Position numbers and translations under genes: made by a program
Shown: positions 22,634 to 31,517 of the stretch, in pieces
Position numbering within the stretch: position 1 is the first letter of the stretch
Layout: every line of letters begins with the position of its first letter
Assembly: GCF_001187845.1 (NCBI RefSeq)
Contig: NZ_CP012161.1
Coordinates: 1-31,560, forward strand
DNA from: Octadecabacter temperatus
GTDB taxonomy: Bacteria; Pseudomonadota; Alphaproteobacteria; Rhodobacterales; Rhodobacteraceae
Reading direction: 5' to 3'
DNA: 31,560 nt
Notes under the pieces: generated by a model
The model's input: the letters and a program-made list of their open reading frames with translations, nothing else
Databases searched by the model: none
Told to the model about the DNA's origin: nothing

Positions 22634-23413
22634 TTAGTCTTCTCTAGGATAGCCGTAGGAGGTCATTTTTTCTCCGTGGGCCTCATAAAAGCGATCTAAC
22701 TGATCCTTTGTGAGGTAGTTCAAGTAGTTGTTTTTCTGACGTTTCCAGAAGAACTTGCCGTTTTGTTGGGTCCGTTGATCGGCCTTTTCGAAAACTTTCT
22801 CAACTTGAATGCCTTCCATCCCAAGGAAAGAGCAAATGTCTTCGACTGTAGATGTGAAGTTATCCTGCAAATCCTCGTAGCGGATAATCTTGATAGATTC
22901 CCCGGCTGCTTCGCGTTCTTTGGCTAGATCGATGTGCTCGAACAAACCACCGAATTTGCGGTTTTGTGGAAACAAAGTCTGGTGTTCAAGGAAGATTTGA
23001 AACAACTGCTCCATTTCTTCCGGTTTAAGATCTTCAACACTGTCAAACTGGATCGGCAGGTTCTTACCAGCGTTTGCCGCAACATTGCGGGATACGAAAT
23101 TCAAGTAGGACAGAAACACATCCAGTGGGTGACGGTAGATATAGATGATCTTGTCAGTAGCGAATTTACCACCGCCATCCTCTGTCATCTCATCCTTCCA
23201 GTGGGATTTATAGAAATACCAGTCTTTCCCCTGAAAGTACCACGGATCTTCTTTGACCTTGCCGTAATGGGTGTCAGTGACAAAGCGTTGAAGAATACCG
23301 GGGCCTTGAGGCATTTCAGTAATTCCAGCAATGATTGCCCGTAGCCAAGTGTTCCCGCTCTTCGGAAAGGAATATAGGCCAACTGTCAGTTCGAATTGGT
23401 TCGTGTCATTCAT
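22634..23413 (-). CDS. PAPS-dependent sulfotransferase
   Basis: Transfers sulfate from PAPS to a hydroxyl group, here probably of the polysaccharide. In the 259-residue protein the 5'-phosphosulfate loop PKSGNTWLRA is at 17-26, the candidate catalytic His lies in FYKSHW (67-72), and the 3'-phosphate motif YRHPLDVFLS is at 93-102. The C-terminal part keeps the IRYEDLQDNF element. No signal peptide, so it acts in the cytosol on nucleotide sugars or on lipid-linked chains before export. ATGA overlap with the GSCFA gene upstream shows coupled translation. No PAPS-making genes are in the window. Confidence 0.92.
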   Translation of the reverse strand: MNDTNQFELTVGLYSFPKSGNTWLRAIIAGITEMPQGPGILQRFVTDTHYGKVKEDPWYFQGKDWYFYKSHWKDEMTEDGGGKFATDKIIYIYRHPLDVFLSYLNFVSRNVAANAGKNLPIQFDSVEDLKPEEMEQLFQIFLEHQTLFPQNRKFGGLFEHIDLAKEREAAGESIKIIRYEDLQDNFTSTVEDICSFLGMEGIQVEKVFEKADQRTQQNGKFFWKRQKNNYLNYLTKDQLDRFYEAHGEKMTSYGYPRED

Positions 23414-24507
23414 TTTACAGACTTCTCAATTAGTTCTTCATCGCAGATAACAGCGAGGGCTTCCCCCACTTCCTCTTGAAACTTGTTAGAGGCCGATTTG
23501 CGCTTTGTTAACTTTTTCTTAACGCGGGACGCTAGGCTAGGCTGGGATTGTTCGGTGTAGTGTTTCATAAATAAAGACATGGCGTGGCTCACGCCATCTT
23601 CTTCCACATCTCGTAGATTTTCAGAGTAATAGGCACCACGATTGTAGTTGCCTGTTATCACTTCATATGACGGGAAATAGTGCGCGTCATTCAACCGCTC
23701 GCGCAACTGTTCAACAGCTACGCGCAGCACTGACTTAGAGTAGCTAGTAGCAGAGAGAACACTTTCATCCTCCCGTGCTGTCGCAATCAATGGCACCGGC
23801 GATACTGTCATTAGGATCTTAACGTTAGGATTCTTTGACCGCATCATTGTGACAAATTCTTCGAAATCGGCGACGATCTCATCAACTGAAAAATTCACGA
23901 ATTCATGCTGATCGGTGGAATACAAACCTCCGGCTACACCAGGCGCTAGAGCAAAAACTGCTCCATCGGACTTGGCACGCCACGCTTCGGTTAAACCGAA
24001 CGTGAAAACAAAGACGTCAGATTCTTCAACAATACGGCGCACAGCCGCGAAATGCACTTCTCTGTCGGCGTAAAACTCGTCTTCGCTAACAAATCCCCCC
24101 GGTTGGACGGATGGGCGGAAGGGGTCAATCAGATACCCGTCAGCATTGCGCCAAAAATCCTCTTCAGGAGTAAACTCACCATAGGCCCGCTTTGCTAGCT
24201 GTAGCAATTGGCGTGCTGTATACAGATTGCCGTAACGTGCCGAGAACACGCCGTACCCAAAACTGGCGGCAACCGCTTCAGGGATGATCGGGTGAGGCAC
24301 TTCTTCGGTAACAAAGTAATTATACCCCGCCTTCTGGAGATGACGCGCAATGTGTTGAGCAAAACAGCTGCCCGCCGTTGCGATCTTCATGTTTTCCTTC
24401 AGTAAAAAGCCGCCTTTTACAACAGGGTCGACATCGGAAATATGTTCAACCCTGTGTGCACGGGACCAAAAACAATGATCAGGAAGGTTTTTATAGGGAT
24501 TGCTCAT
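23410..24507 (-). CDS. GSCFA-domain protein (SGNH-like esterase or acyltransferase)
   Basis: GSCFA proteins are named after the motif GSCFA, found here at residues 46-50 (ATAGSCFAQHIARHL), and are related to SGNH/GDSL hydrolases; the function in vivo is poorly known, but they recur in polysaccharide loci. Length 365. Other conserved parts are VFTFGLTEAWR and ILMTVSPVPLIAT. The tail (SRVKKKLTKRKSASNK) is strongly basic. No signal peptide. The start shares one base with the stop of the SGNH gene upstream (TAATG), and the stop overlaps the sulfotransferase start (ATGA). Acetylation or deacetylation of the glycan is a reasonable guess. Confidence 0.87.
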   Translation of the reverse strand: MSNPYKNLPDHCFWSRAHRVEHISDVDPVVKGGFLLKENMKIATAGSCFAQHIARHLQKAGYNYFVTEEVPHPIIPEAVAASFGYGVFSARYGNLYTARQLLQLAKRAYGEFTPEEDFWRNADGYLIDPFRPSVQPGGFVSEDEFYADREVHFAAVRRIVEESDVFVFTFGLTEAWRAKSDGAVFALAPGVAGGLYSTDQHEFVNFSVDEIVADFEEFVTMMRSKNPNVKILMTVSPVPLIATAREDESVLSATSYSKSVLRVAVEQLRERLNDAHYFPSYEVITGNYNRGAYYSENLRDVEEDGVSHAMSLFMKHYTEQSQPSLASRVKKKLTKRKSASNKFQEEVGEALAVICDEELIEKSVK

Positions 24508-25298
24508 TATGCTGACACCTTCCGATGTTGGTCGACCACATGTTTTGCAAGGCCCGATATCTCTTCCAGCAATGCTGCACCATAGACTTCATTACCGTGG
24601 GTCGGATCTTCGCTCCAGTACTGCGGTGCTAACGCCCCGTCTTTAAACACACGGGCTGGCAGTTCGATAAATCGCACATTTTCGATGTCCGCCGCAGCTT
24701 GGCGCAAGACATGACAATATAAGGTCCACATTTTTATGCGAAACGAAATAGGCGCAACTTCATACTTCTTGAGGCGCTTGCCAAACGCACCCGGGAATTT
24801 GCGGATGTGATCTGGATCGGCAATAGGCGGTGGCGGTGGCAACACAAGAATCGGCAAATCTGTAGTCGATGCAAGTTGCCGCACGAGCATTAGCGCATTT
24901 TCGTCCGCCAAAGAGGCCATGGTCGCACGAATGATCTCGTATGGTAATTTCTGTACCCCTTCGAGAACGCCAAAATCGGAATCAGGCATTTCAAAGTCGT
25001 AAGGTTCCGGATGGCTCATCAATGCCAGCTGATTGTATTCATTTCCCATCATCGATGTGAGGATGACGTCAGCATCGCGTGCTTTTGGAAGGTGGCGCAG
25101 ACGCTTTACGAGGTCAGGATGGACGTTCCTAACGCCGTTTGTCATTTCGAAATTTGGCTGGAATGTCTTATAGTTCAGGCGAGCCTGCGACATTTCGAAA
25201 TCCAGATCGCTACCATCAATCTCTGACTGCCGATAGGCGCGAGCAATACACCCAGCATGGCTATGGCCTATAAGTAAAATGTTTAGATCAGAGCTCAA
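24507..25298 (-). CDS. SGNH hydrolase-like protein of a polysaccharide operon
   Basis: I do not know a named homologue. The 263-residue protein keeps an SGNH layout: a Ser in GHSHAG (S13), MMGNEY with Asn86 as block III, and DPTHGN with D231 and H234 as block V. No signal peptide or membrane segment. The start is inferred as TTG 25298, because AGGAGG (formed by the end of the upstream gene) lies 7 bases before it and homologous sequence begins right there; no ATG fits and the longer frame from 25391 lies in the upstream gene. Two SGNH-type proteins side by side (this and the GSCFA protein) suggest a pair acting on the same acyl group. Confidence 0.72.
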   Translation of the reverse strand: MSSDLNILLIGHSHAGCIARAYRQSEIDGSDLDFEMSQARLNYKTFQPNFEMTNGVRNVHPDLVKRLRHLPKARDADVILTSMMGNEYNQLALMSHPEPYDFEMPDSDFGVLEGVQKLPYEIIRATMASLADENALMLVRQLASTTDLPILVLPPPPPIADPDHIRKFPGAFGKRLKKYEVAPISFRIKMWTLYCHVLRQAAADIENVRFIELPARVFKDGALAPQYWSEDPTHGNEVYGAALLEEISGLAKHVVDQHRKVSA

Positions 25299-25300
25299 AA

Positions 25301-26407
25301 TCAAGCCTCCTGCTTGGGTCGGGTATGGACAGTTTTTGACCAAGCTACCAACGCAGCAAGGCCGTTCTCCAACGAATGCTGAGGCGCCCATTCAAGTTGG
25401 GATTTCGCCGCTGAGATATCAGCAACACCATATCGAATGTCACCAGGACGAAAAGCCCCACTGATCCGATATTTCATAGCGTCTTCACCGAATGAAACAA
25501 GCATTTTCCTTGCGATCTCTAAAATCGTGGCACCCTGCCCCAAACCAATATCAACAATCCGGTCGGGAAGAGTCGCGACACTCGCAAAGGCAGCGAATGC
25601 TCGCACGACATCATCCACATAGACAAAATCACGCGTGATGTCCCCGTCTTCATAAATCTCTAATACTCGGCCTTCTTGAATTTGACGTGCAAAAATTGAC
25701 AAAACGCCTGTGTAAGGATTGTTCAGTGACTGACCTGGCCCATAAACATTCTGCAATCGCAAGATTCCAACCTTAACGTCCGTATTCCAGAACGCTTGGG
25801 TCAGTAGATATTCCTGCATCAGTTTACTTGAAGCATAGACTGACGCGGGTGCGACGGGACAAGTGGATGCATCTGTAGGAACCGGCGTTAGGATGCCGCC
25901 TTCGTGATCCTTTACGGCAAAATCGCCAGCTTCCAGATCACTCGGGCTCCGCTCGACCGCTTTGGTCGGTGCACCGTTCTCATCAACGCAAGCGCCTTCG
26001 CCGTAAACCGACCGAGAACCTGCTAAAACAACACGTGTCACACTCTTTGTCGCCCGTACGGCTTCAATCAGATTGGTGGTACCTATAACATTTACATTAC
26101 AATACCGTGTCGGCAGGTCGAACGACTGCCCAGTCCCGGTCTCTGCAGCCAAATGGTAGATCACTTCGGGCTGCACAGTTTCCAGAGCAGATTGCAGTGC
26201 TTCCAAATCACAGACATCGCCCTTGATCACGGGAACTGCGGCTTGCTCTAGCGACGCGAGGTTTGCGGGATTGCCATCATGGGCTTGTGGATGGAGGTTG
26301 TCGTACACTGTCACCTCCGCCCCGTTCTGCTTTAGGTTTAGCGCCAATCGGGAACCGATAAAGCCCGCTCCACCAGTGATCAGAATTTTTGAAGGCTTCG
26401 TGGTCAT
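25301..26407 (-). CDS. NAD-dependent sugar epimerase, dTDP-L-rhamnose 4-epimerase-like
   Basis: Extended SDR of 368 residues: GGAGFIG at 12-18, AGSRSVYGEGAC at 129-140 and the catalytic Tyr191-x3-Lys195 (VYASSK). The SVYGEG-x-C stretch, the insertion before the Tyr, and LQNVYGPGQSLNNPYTGVLSIF (about 218-239) are like dTDP-L-rhamnose 4-epimerases, which make dTDP-6-deoxy-L-talose. Location divergent to rmlCBDA, which supply that substrate, agrees. A UDP-glucose or GDP-sugar epimerase cannot be excluded. First gene of the five-gene operon; its last codons form the ribosome site of the next gene. Confidence 0.82.
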   Translation of the reverse strand: MTTKPSKILITGGAGFIGSRLALNLKQNGAEVTVYDNLHPQAHDGNPANLASLEQAAVPVIKGDVCDLEALQSALETVQPEVIYHLAAETGTGQSFDLPTRYCNVNVIGTTNLIEAVRATKSVTRVVLAGSRSVYGEGACVDENGAPTKAVERSPSDLEAGDFAVKDHEGGILTPVPTDASTCPVAPASVYASSKLMQEYLLTQAFWNTDVKVGILRLQNVYGPGQSLNNPYTGVLSIFARQIQEGRVLEIYEDGDITRDFVYVDDVVRAFAAFASVATLPDRIVDIGLGQGATILEIARKMLVSFGEDAMKYRISGAFRPGDIRYGVADISAAKSQLEWAPQHSLENGLAALVAWSKTVHTRPKQEA

Positions 26408-26999
26408 ATCGTTGTCTACCTAGTATAAGTTGTTATCGTCTCGAAGCTTGTCCACCTCTAAACGCTGACGGGGTTTAAAGAGACCTAGAGCCAAGCGCCT
26501 TAAGGCGGTCTAATTTCACCGAGACCTACGTTTTGCAACCCTATAGTGGGGAGTTTGCCGTCAGCGTTGGAGCGCGCTTGTTGCAAGTCTACGGAAGCTT
26601 GCAGAAAGTGCAGGGGAACTTGCTGTAAAAATTCCCATTCAGGACATCATGTTACGGCCAATACAACCAAGACTTGTAACTCGCTACAGTCTTTGAGGTG
26701 GCGAGCTGTATCTTGTTTTTATGGCGAATGCGCAAACTCATAGCAGCTATTCATAGGTGTGTATGAATGCTTACAACTGGTTGCACGGAGACCAATGTAC
26801 ATAATAGCCACTACGTCAACTTTATGAACAACGCGAAAGATTCTGCGGCGGCACTGTTTTCGCGCTGTACGGCTCATGAATTGTTAGGTTTAAGGCGGCG
26901 GATCCCAATGAAGACGTAGAGCGAGAGACTTTGGAATGAGATCTTTTATAAGGACCTCAGAATCTATAACTTGCCGCTTATTAGAAAAACGGAAAACAC
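26408..26999. promoter_or_regulatory. Long divergent control region between the decoration operon and rmlCBDA
   Basis: About 590 bases with no convincing gene, separating the two divergent operons. It holds a perfect 12-bp palindrome CGCCTTAAGGCG (26496-26507), close to the epimerase side. Both operons must start here. Length is unusual for two co-functional operons and suggests a long leader, binding sites or a lost gene. Confidence 0.45.
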
Positions 27000-27563
27000 A
27001 TGCTTGATATTCATAAAACCGCCCTCCCAGGGGTTCTTGTTCTCACACCGCGGAGATTTGGCGATGATCGCGGGTTTTTCAGCGAGACATGGAATAAGGA
27101 ACGGATGGCCGAAGCTGGAATCACATTAGATTTCGTTCAAGACAACCACTCCATATCTGCAACAGTTGGCACGGTGCGGGGCCTGCATTTCCAGTCACCA
27201 CCTCATGCTCAAGACAAGCTTGTTCGATGTGGTCGTGGCGCTCTTTTGGACGTCGCAGTCGATATTCGTCGGGGCAGTCCAACCTACGGTCACTGGGTCG
27301 CTGAAGAGTTAAGTTTTGAGAACGGCAAACAATTGCTTGTTCCTGCTGGTTTTCTACACGGTTTTATGACGCGGATGCCGGACACTGAAATTGTCTACAA
27401 GTGCACCGATTACTACGCGCCGGAATGCGATGGCGCAGTACGGTGGGATAGCTGTGGAATTGAGTGGGGCTTTGATGGCAACGCGCCTGTTTTGTCTGAA
27501 AAAGATATGGCCGCTCCAACACTAGCTGAATTTAGCTCCCCATTCACCTACGAAGCCTCCTGA
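27000..27563 (+). CDS. rmlC: dTDP-4-dehydrorhamnose 3,5-epimerase
   Basis: Third step of dTDP-L-rhamnose synthesis. The 187-residue cupin shows the RmlC signature: RGLHFQ with the catalytic His near residue 62, [16 protein letters not shown], and VPAGFLHGF, followed by the [18 protein letters not shown] end motif. All key residues are present. First gene of the operon rmlC-B-D-A; 11 bases before rmlB. ATG 27000 has CGGAAA 5-10 bases upstream. Confidence 0.96.
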   Translation: MLDIHKTALPGVLVLTPRRFGDDRGFFSETWNKERMAEAGITLDFVQDNHSISATVGTVRGLHFQSPPHAQDKLVRCGRGALLDVAVDIRRGSPTYGHWVAEELSFENGKQLLVPAGFLHGFMTRMPDTEIVYKCTDYYAPECDGAVRWDSCGIEWGFDGNAPVLSEKDMAAPTLAEFSSPFTYEAS

Positions 27564-27574
27564 AAGGGTATCTT

Positions 27575-28624
27575 ATGAAACTGCTTGTTACAGGTGGTGC
27601 CGGATTCATTGGATCCGCGGTTGTGCGCCAAGCCATCGCTGGTGGTCATGAAGTCGTTAACCTTGATGCACTGACCTACGCTGCATGTCTAGATAACGTC
27701 GCCAGCGTCGCAGACGACCCGAAGTATGCCTTCGTGAAGGCCGATATACGTGATCGCGCGGCGCTTGATGAAGCTTTTGCGGATCACAAGCCAGACGCGG
27801 TAATGCATTTAGCTGCGGAATCACATGTGGATCGTTCGATCGACGCCCCTGGTGATTTTATCGAAACCAACATTACGGGCACATACAATATGCTCGAAGC
27901 TGCCCGCGGCTATTGGGCTTCGATGGGCAACCCTGACAGCTTTCGCTTCCACCACATTTCTACGGACGAAGTCTTTGGCTCGCTGCCAGCTGACCCAGAC
28001 ATACAGTTCACTGAAATGACCGCATATGATCCGCGCTCGCCCTACTCTGCATCCAAGGCCGCTTCTGACCATCTAGTGCGTGCTTGGTCGGAAACCTATG
28101 GTCTACCTGTAGTAATGACAAATTGCTCCAACAATTATGGCCCGTACCATTTCCCCGAAAAACTGGTTCCCGTGATCATTTTGAATGCCTTAGCGGGCAA
28201 GCCTTTACCTATCTATGGCGATGGGTCCAATATCCGTGATTGGCTTTATGTTGAAGATCACGCCGAAGCGCTCTTGGTGGTGCTCCAAAAAGGCGAACTA
28301 GGACGCAGCTATAATATTGGCGGTGAAAATGAGCGTACCAATCTTGAATTGGTTCAAACGCTTTGTAGCATACTTGATGATATTCGCCCTCTTGCGGAGG
28401 GGTCTTACGCAGACCTCATCACGTATGTGGCCGACCGACCGGGGCACGATGCACGATACGCCATCGATCCTAAACGCATAAGCACCGAACTAGGCTGGCG
28501 TCCTAGTGTTACCGTCGAAGAAGGCCTACGGCGTACGGTACAATGGTATTTGGATAACCCAGATTGGTGGCGTGCACTGCAAAACCGAGATGGCGTAGGA
28601 ACGCGCCTGGGAGTCAAAGCATGA
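27575..28624 (+). CDS. rmlB: dTDP-glucose 4,6-dehydratase
   Basis: Second step of dTDP-L-rhamnose synthesis. The 349-residue SDR shows GGAGFIG at 7-13, the active-site HISTDEVFG (Thr-Asp-Glu triad typical of RmlB) and the catalytic YSASK, followed by [14 protein letters not shown] for the nucleotide sugar. Length is normal. Its stop codon overlaps the rmlD start (ATGA), showing translational coupling. Confidence 0.97.
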   Translation: MKLLVTGGAGFIGSAVVRQAIAGGHEVVNLDALTYAACLDNVASVADDPKYAFVKADIRDRAALDEAFADHKPDAVMHLAAESHVDRSIDAPGDFIETNITGTYNMLEAARGYWASMGNPDSFRFHHISTDEVFGSLPADPDIQFTEMTAYDPRSPYSASKAASDHLVRAWSETYGLPVVMTNCSNNYGPYHFPEKLVPVIILNALAGKPLPIYGDGSNIRDWLYVEDHAEALLVVLQKGELGRSYNIGGENERTNLELVQTLCSILDDIRPLAEGSYADLITYVADRPGHDARYAIDPKRISTELGWRPSVTVEEGLRRTVQWYLDNPDWWRALQNRDGVGTRLGVKA

Positions 28625-29466
28625 TCTTGGTATTTGGAAAATCGGGGCAAGTCGCACGTGAGCTGAGCGTTCTTGACGGCGTGAAGTGTCTGGGACGTGA
28701 CGAAGCAGACTATAACGACCCAACAGCGTGCGCTGAGATTGTCGCGACAACCACTGCCTCGGCGATCATCAACGCAGTGGCCTATACTGCTGTGGACAAC
28801 GCCGAGACAGATGAAGAAACGGCACGTATTGTAAACGGCAACACGCCTGCTGCTATGGCGCAGGCTGCGGCAGCGCGAGGGATTCCATTCGTTCACATCT
28901 CCACCGACTATGTCTTTGAGGGTAACGGCGACAAACCTTGGAAGACCAACGATCCCGTCAATCCTCAGAATGCCTATGGGCGCACCAAACTTCTGGGTGA
29001 AAACGGTGTTAGGGATGCCGGCGGTCCTCACGCTATCCTACGGACATCGTGGGTGGTCTCCGCTCATGGCAACAATTTTGTTAAAACCATGCTACGCCTC
29101 GGTGAGGCCCGAGATGCTTTAACTATCGTAGCCGACCAGTTTGGCGGGCCAACCGGAGCCCGAGAAATTGCTGCGGCTTGTCATAGTATCGCGCATCAGC
29201 TTGTGAAAGACACTTCCAAGTCCGGAACCTATCATTTCAGCGGTGCACCCGATGTAAGCTGGGCCGACTTTGCAATTGCAATTTTCGCTAAGTCCGGACT
29301 GACTTGCTCCGTTACAGGTATCCCATCATCTGACTACCCATCGCCGGCAGCTCGCCCTTTGAACTCTAGGCTGGATTGTGAAACGACGTTGTCGACATTC
29401 GCTATTTCGCGGCCTGACTGGTCGCGCACCCTCACTCATATTCTCGCAGACTTGGAACACCAATAA
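28621..29466 (+). CDS. rmlD: dTDP-4-dehydrorhamnose reductase
   Basis: Last step: reduces the 4-keto sugar to dTDP-L-rhamnose. The 281-residue SDR begins [16 protein letters not shown], with the GxxGQVA cofactor site of RmlD, then [10 protein letters not shown] and the catalytic YGRTK. ATG 28621 was chosen because it overlaps the rmlB stop; the longer frame from 28564 would lie inside rmlB. The stop overlaps the rmlA start by one base (TAATG). Confidence 0.96.
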   Translation: MILVFGKSGQVARELSVLDGVKCLGRDEADYNDPTACAEIVATTTASAIINAVAYTAVDNAETDEETARIVNGNTPAAMAQAAAARGIPFVHISTDYVFEGNGDKPWKTNDPVNPQNAYGRTKLLGENGVRDAGGPHAILRTSWVVSAHGNNFVKTMLRLGEARDALTIVADQFGGPTGAREIAAACHSIAHQLVKDTSKSGTYHFSGAPDVSWADFAIAIFAKSGLTCSVTGIPSSDYPSPAARPLNSRLDCETTLSTFAISRPDWSRTLTHILADLEHQ

Positions 29467-30362
29467 TGACTGTACGCACGAATTCCCGAAAGGGCATAAT
29501 CCTCGCGGGCGGGTCTGGAACCCGACTGTATCCCATAACCGTCGGAATCTCGAAGCAGCTGCTGCCAGTCTACGACAAGCCTATGGTTTATTACCCGCTA
29601 TCCGTTTTGATGCTGGCCGGCATCCGCGAGATTTGCGTTATCACGACTCCGCAAGACCAAGAACAGTTTCGACGTACTTTGGGTGATGGCAGTCAGTGGG
29701 GCATTTCACTAACATATATCGAACAACCAAGCCCCGACGGATTGGCGCAAGCGTTCATTCTAGCCGAAGATTTTCTAGATGGTGCACCTTCTGCGCTGGT
29801 GCTTGGCGACAACATTTTCTTTGGCCACGGGTTGCCTGAGCTACTGGCTGGCGCCAGCGATCGCGATGTTGGTGGTACAGTCTTTGGCTACCGTGTATCC
29901 GATCCAGAACGCTATGGCGTAGTCGCGTTTGATGATGATGCAAAAGCCACTGTTATTATTGAAAAACCGGAGGTGCCACCGTCCAACTACGCTGTAACCG
30001 GGCTGTACTTTCTCGATGGGTCCGCTCCGGCCCGTGCCCGCCAGGTGAAACCCTCCGAACGCGGCGAAGTTGAGATTACGTCTTTGCTTCAGATGTATCT
30101 CGACGAAGATTTACTCGATGTGGAACGTATGGGGCGTGGTTTTGCTTGGTTCGATACCGGCACGCACAGCAGCCTGTTGGATGCAGGAAATTTCGTGCGA
30201 ACCTTAACTAAACGTCAAGGGCAGCAAACTGGTTGCCCAGAAGAAATCGCGTTTGAAAATAAGTGGATAGAAATAGACCAGTTGGCTGAGCAGGCCAAGA
30301 AATTTTCCAAAAACGAGTATGGGCTGTACCTAAAATCGTTGGTCGAAGTGGGCTCTTCTTAA
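29466..30362 (+). CDS. rmlA: Glucose-1-phosphate thymidylyltransferase
   Basis: First step: makes dTDP-glucose from glucose-1-phosphate and dTTP. The 298-residue protein has the nucleotidyltransferase signature GGSGTRLYPIT and KQLLPVYDKPMVYYPLS, then LGDNIFFGHG and VIIEKPE. Normal length for the RmlA short form, with the allosteric C-terminal helices present. Last gene of rmlCBDA; the four genes together form a complete dTDP-L-rhamnose pathway. It converges on the GT2 gene. Confidence 0.97.
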   Translation: MTVRTNSRKGIILAGGSGTRLYPITVGISKQLLPVYDKPMVYYPLSVLMLAGIREICVITTPQDQEQFRRTLGDGSQWGISLTYIEQPSPDGLAQAFILAEDFLDGAPSALVLGDNIFFGHGLPELLAGASDRDVGGTVFGYRVSDPERYGVVAFDDDAKATVIIEKPEVPPSNYAVTGLYFLDGSAPARARQVKPSERGEVEITSLLQMYLDEDLLDVERMGRGFAWFDTGTHSSLLDAGNFVRTLTKRQGQQTGCPEEIAFENKWIEIDQLAEQAKKFSKNEYGLYLKSLVEVGSS

Positions 30363-30448
30363 CGTAACTCTCGGGACCTAAGAGCCACAAATTCATTCGC
30401 AGGCAGCCTTTTGTGATCCGTCAGATAAACGGAAAATCTGCACGCGCG

Positions 30449-31390
30449 CTAAAGTCTGTTGGCCAGACATGCTAAATATAAGGCTATTGTCCCAATGGTT
30501 CTCTGGCGGGCTGCTCCAGATCTGTATAGCGCTCGAATTCTTTTGATCGCACTGCCTTTTCGGGCATTTGAAAATTGGGCTAGGGATTCTTTCGCCTTTG
30601 GCGTTAGCTTGTGCTGCGTAGCATTCAGGTTCCGAATGTTTGTGTCATTCCAATCAGCAAATTTCCCTCCGGTAACGAAAAATAGTCGGCTAGCTTTCCC
30701 CCTCAGCGTTCTATTTGTTCCAATGAGATTATTCAGATGCTGGCGGTAATACAGCGTCGGAGCAGGATCACGCACAACAACTCCACCGCAGCCGCTAATC
30801 ATCTGATACACCCACCAGTCGTGGGCGACCAAGGCATCAACTTCTTGTGCCGCTGATTGCAACAAACGTATTGCTGGCCCGTTCAGCATCATCGTGTTGC
30901 CCGCGCCAATGGATTGAACCAGAGAATTTCCGAAACTTGGATGCTTAGAAAAGTTTGAAGACTCTCCAACCAATTGCAACTCTTCATTGCAAATTACGCT
31001 GCCTGCGGCATAGAGGACAGGAATTTGCTTGTCCTGTACGTCCGCAATTGAGGCGCGTCCCCTTGAGATTTTTTCAGGGAACCAAACATCATCCTGATCT
31101 GAAAAAGCCACAAGTTCGGCGGTACTGGGCACGCGAACAAGGAGGGAAAGAAAATTAGCAGCAAATCCGCCCTTTGGGCCAGTGACAATTGTAACCTCGT
31201 GATCTTGTTTAACTTGGCGCTTAAAGGTCCTGATTAGTTCAACTGTATCGTCAGACGAACCGTCGTCTGACACGAGCAGATCCCACTGATCATCTATCTG
31301 CTCAACAAAGCTTGATAGCTGTTCGTTTAGAAACTTCTCTCCGTTAAACGTGGCGAGCAGTATTGTTACTCTGTCGCTTTGACTTTCCAA
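30449..31390 (-). CDS. Family 2 glycosyltransferase (rhamnosyltransferase-like)
   Basis: GT-A fold glycosyltransferase, probably extending the polysaccharide. It shows VTILLATFNGEKFLNEQLSS at the N-terminus, the nucleotide-binding LLVSDDGSSDDT and the metal-binding AFSDQDDVWFPEK (DQD), then a helical C-terminal part. The pattern is that of rhamnosyltransferases in O-antigen and capsule loci. I start at TTG 31390 because family members begin a few residues before VTILLA and GGCGGG lies just upstream; a TTG at 31441 would add 17 residues of unlikely sequence. No membrane segment. Downstream of the window edge, in a circle, would lie the repA promoter. Confidence 0.87.
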   Translation of the reverse strand: MESQSDRVTILLATFNGEKFLNEQLSSFVEQIDDQWDLLVSDDGSSDDTVELIRTFKRQVKQDHEVTIVTGPKGGFAANFLSLLVRVPSTAELVAFSDQDDVWFPEKISRGRASIADVQDKQIPVLYAAGSVICNEELQLVGESSNFSKHPSFGNSLVQSIGAGNTMMLNGPAIRLLQSAAQEVDALVAHDWWVYQMISGCGGVVVRDPAPTLYYRQHLNNLIGTNRTLRGKASRLFFVTGGKFADWNDTNIRNLNATQHKLTPKAKESLAQFSNARKGSAIKRIRALYRSGAARQRTIGTIALYLACLANRL

Positions 31391-31501
31391 AACACCCGCC
31401 TTTAAACCAGTCCAAGTTCCAAAAAATGTACAACTTGGCAATTCCCCGATTCATATAAGAAGCTGCTTGTCTGAAAAACCCCTAACCTTTTGATGCGCTT
31501 T

Positions 31502-31517
31502 GTTAACAGTTGTTAAC
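31502..31517. promoter_or_regulatory. parS-like site 3
   Basis: GTTAACAGTTGTTAAC differs by one base from the two parS copies at 1492 and 2262. It lies between the GT2 gene and the window's right edge. If the ends of the window join, it is about 145 bases before repA, a usual position for a parS in repABC plasmids of Rhodobacterales. Confidence 0.72.

Noticed and set aside
28405..29031. 208-codon minus-strand frame across the rmlB-rmlD join
   Set aside because: Antisense shadow of two conserved genes.
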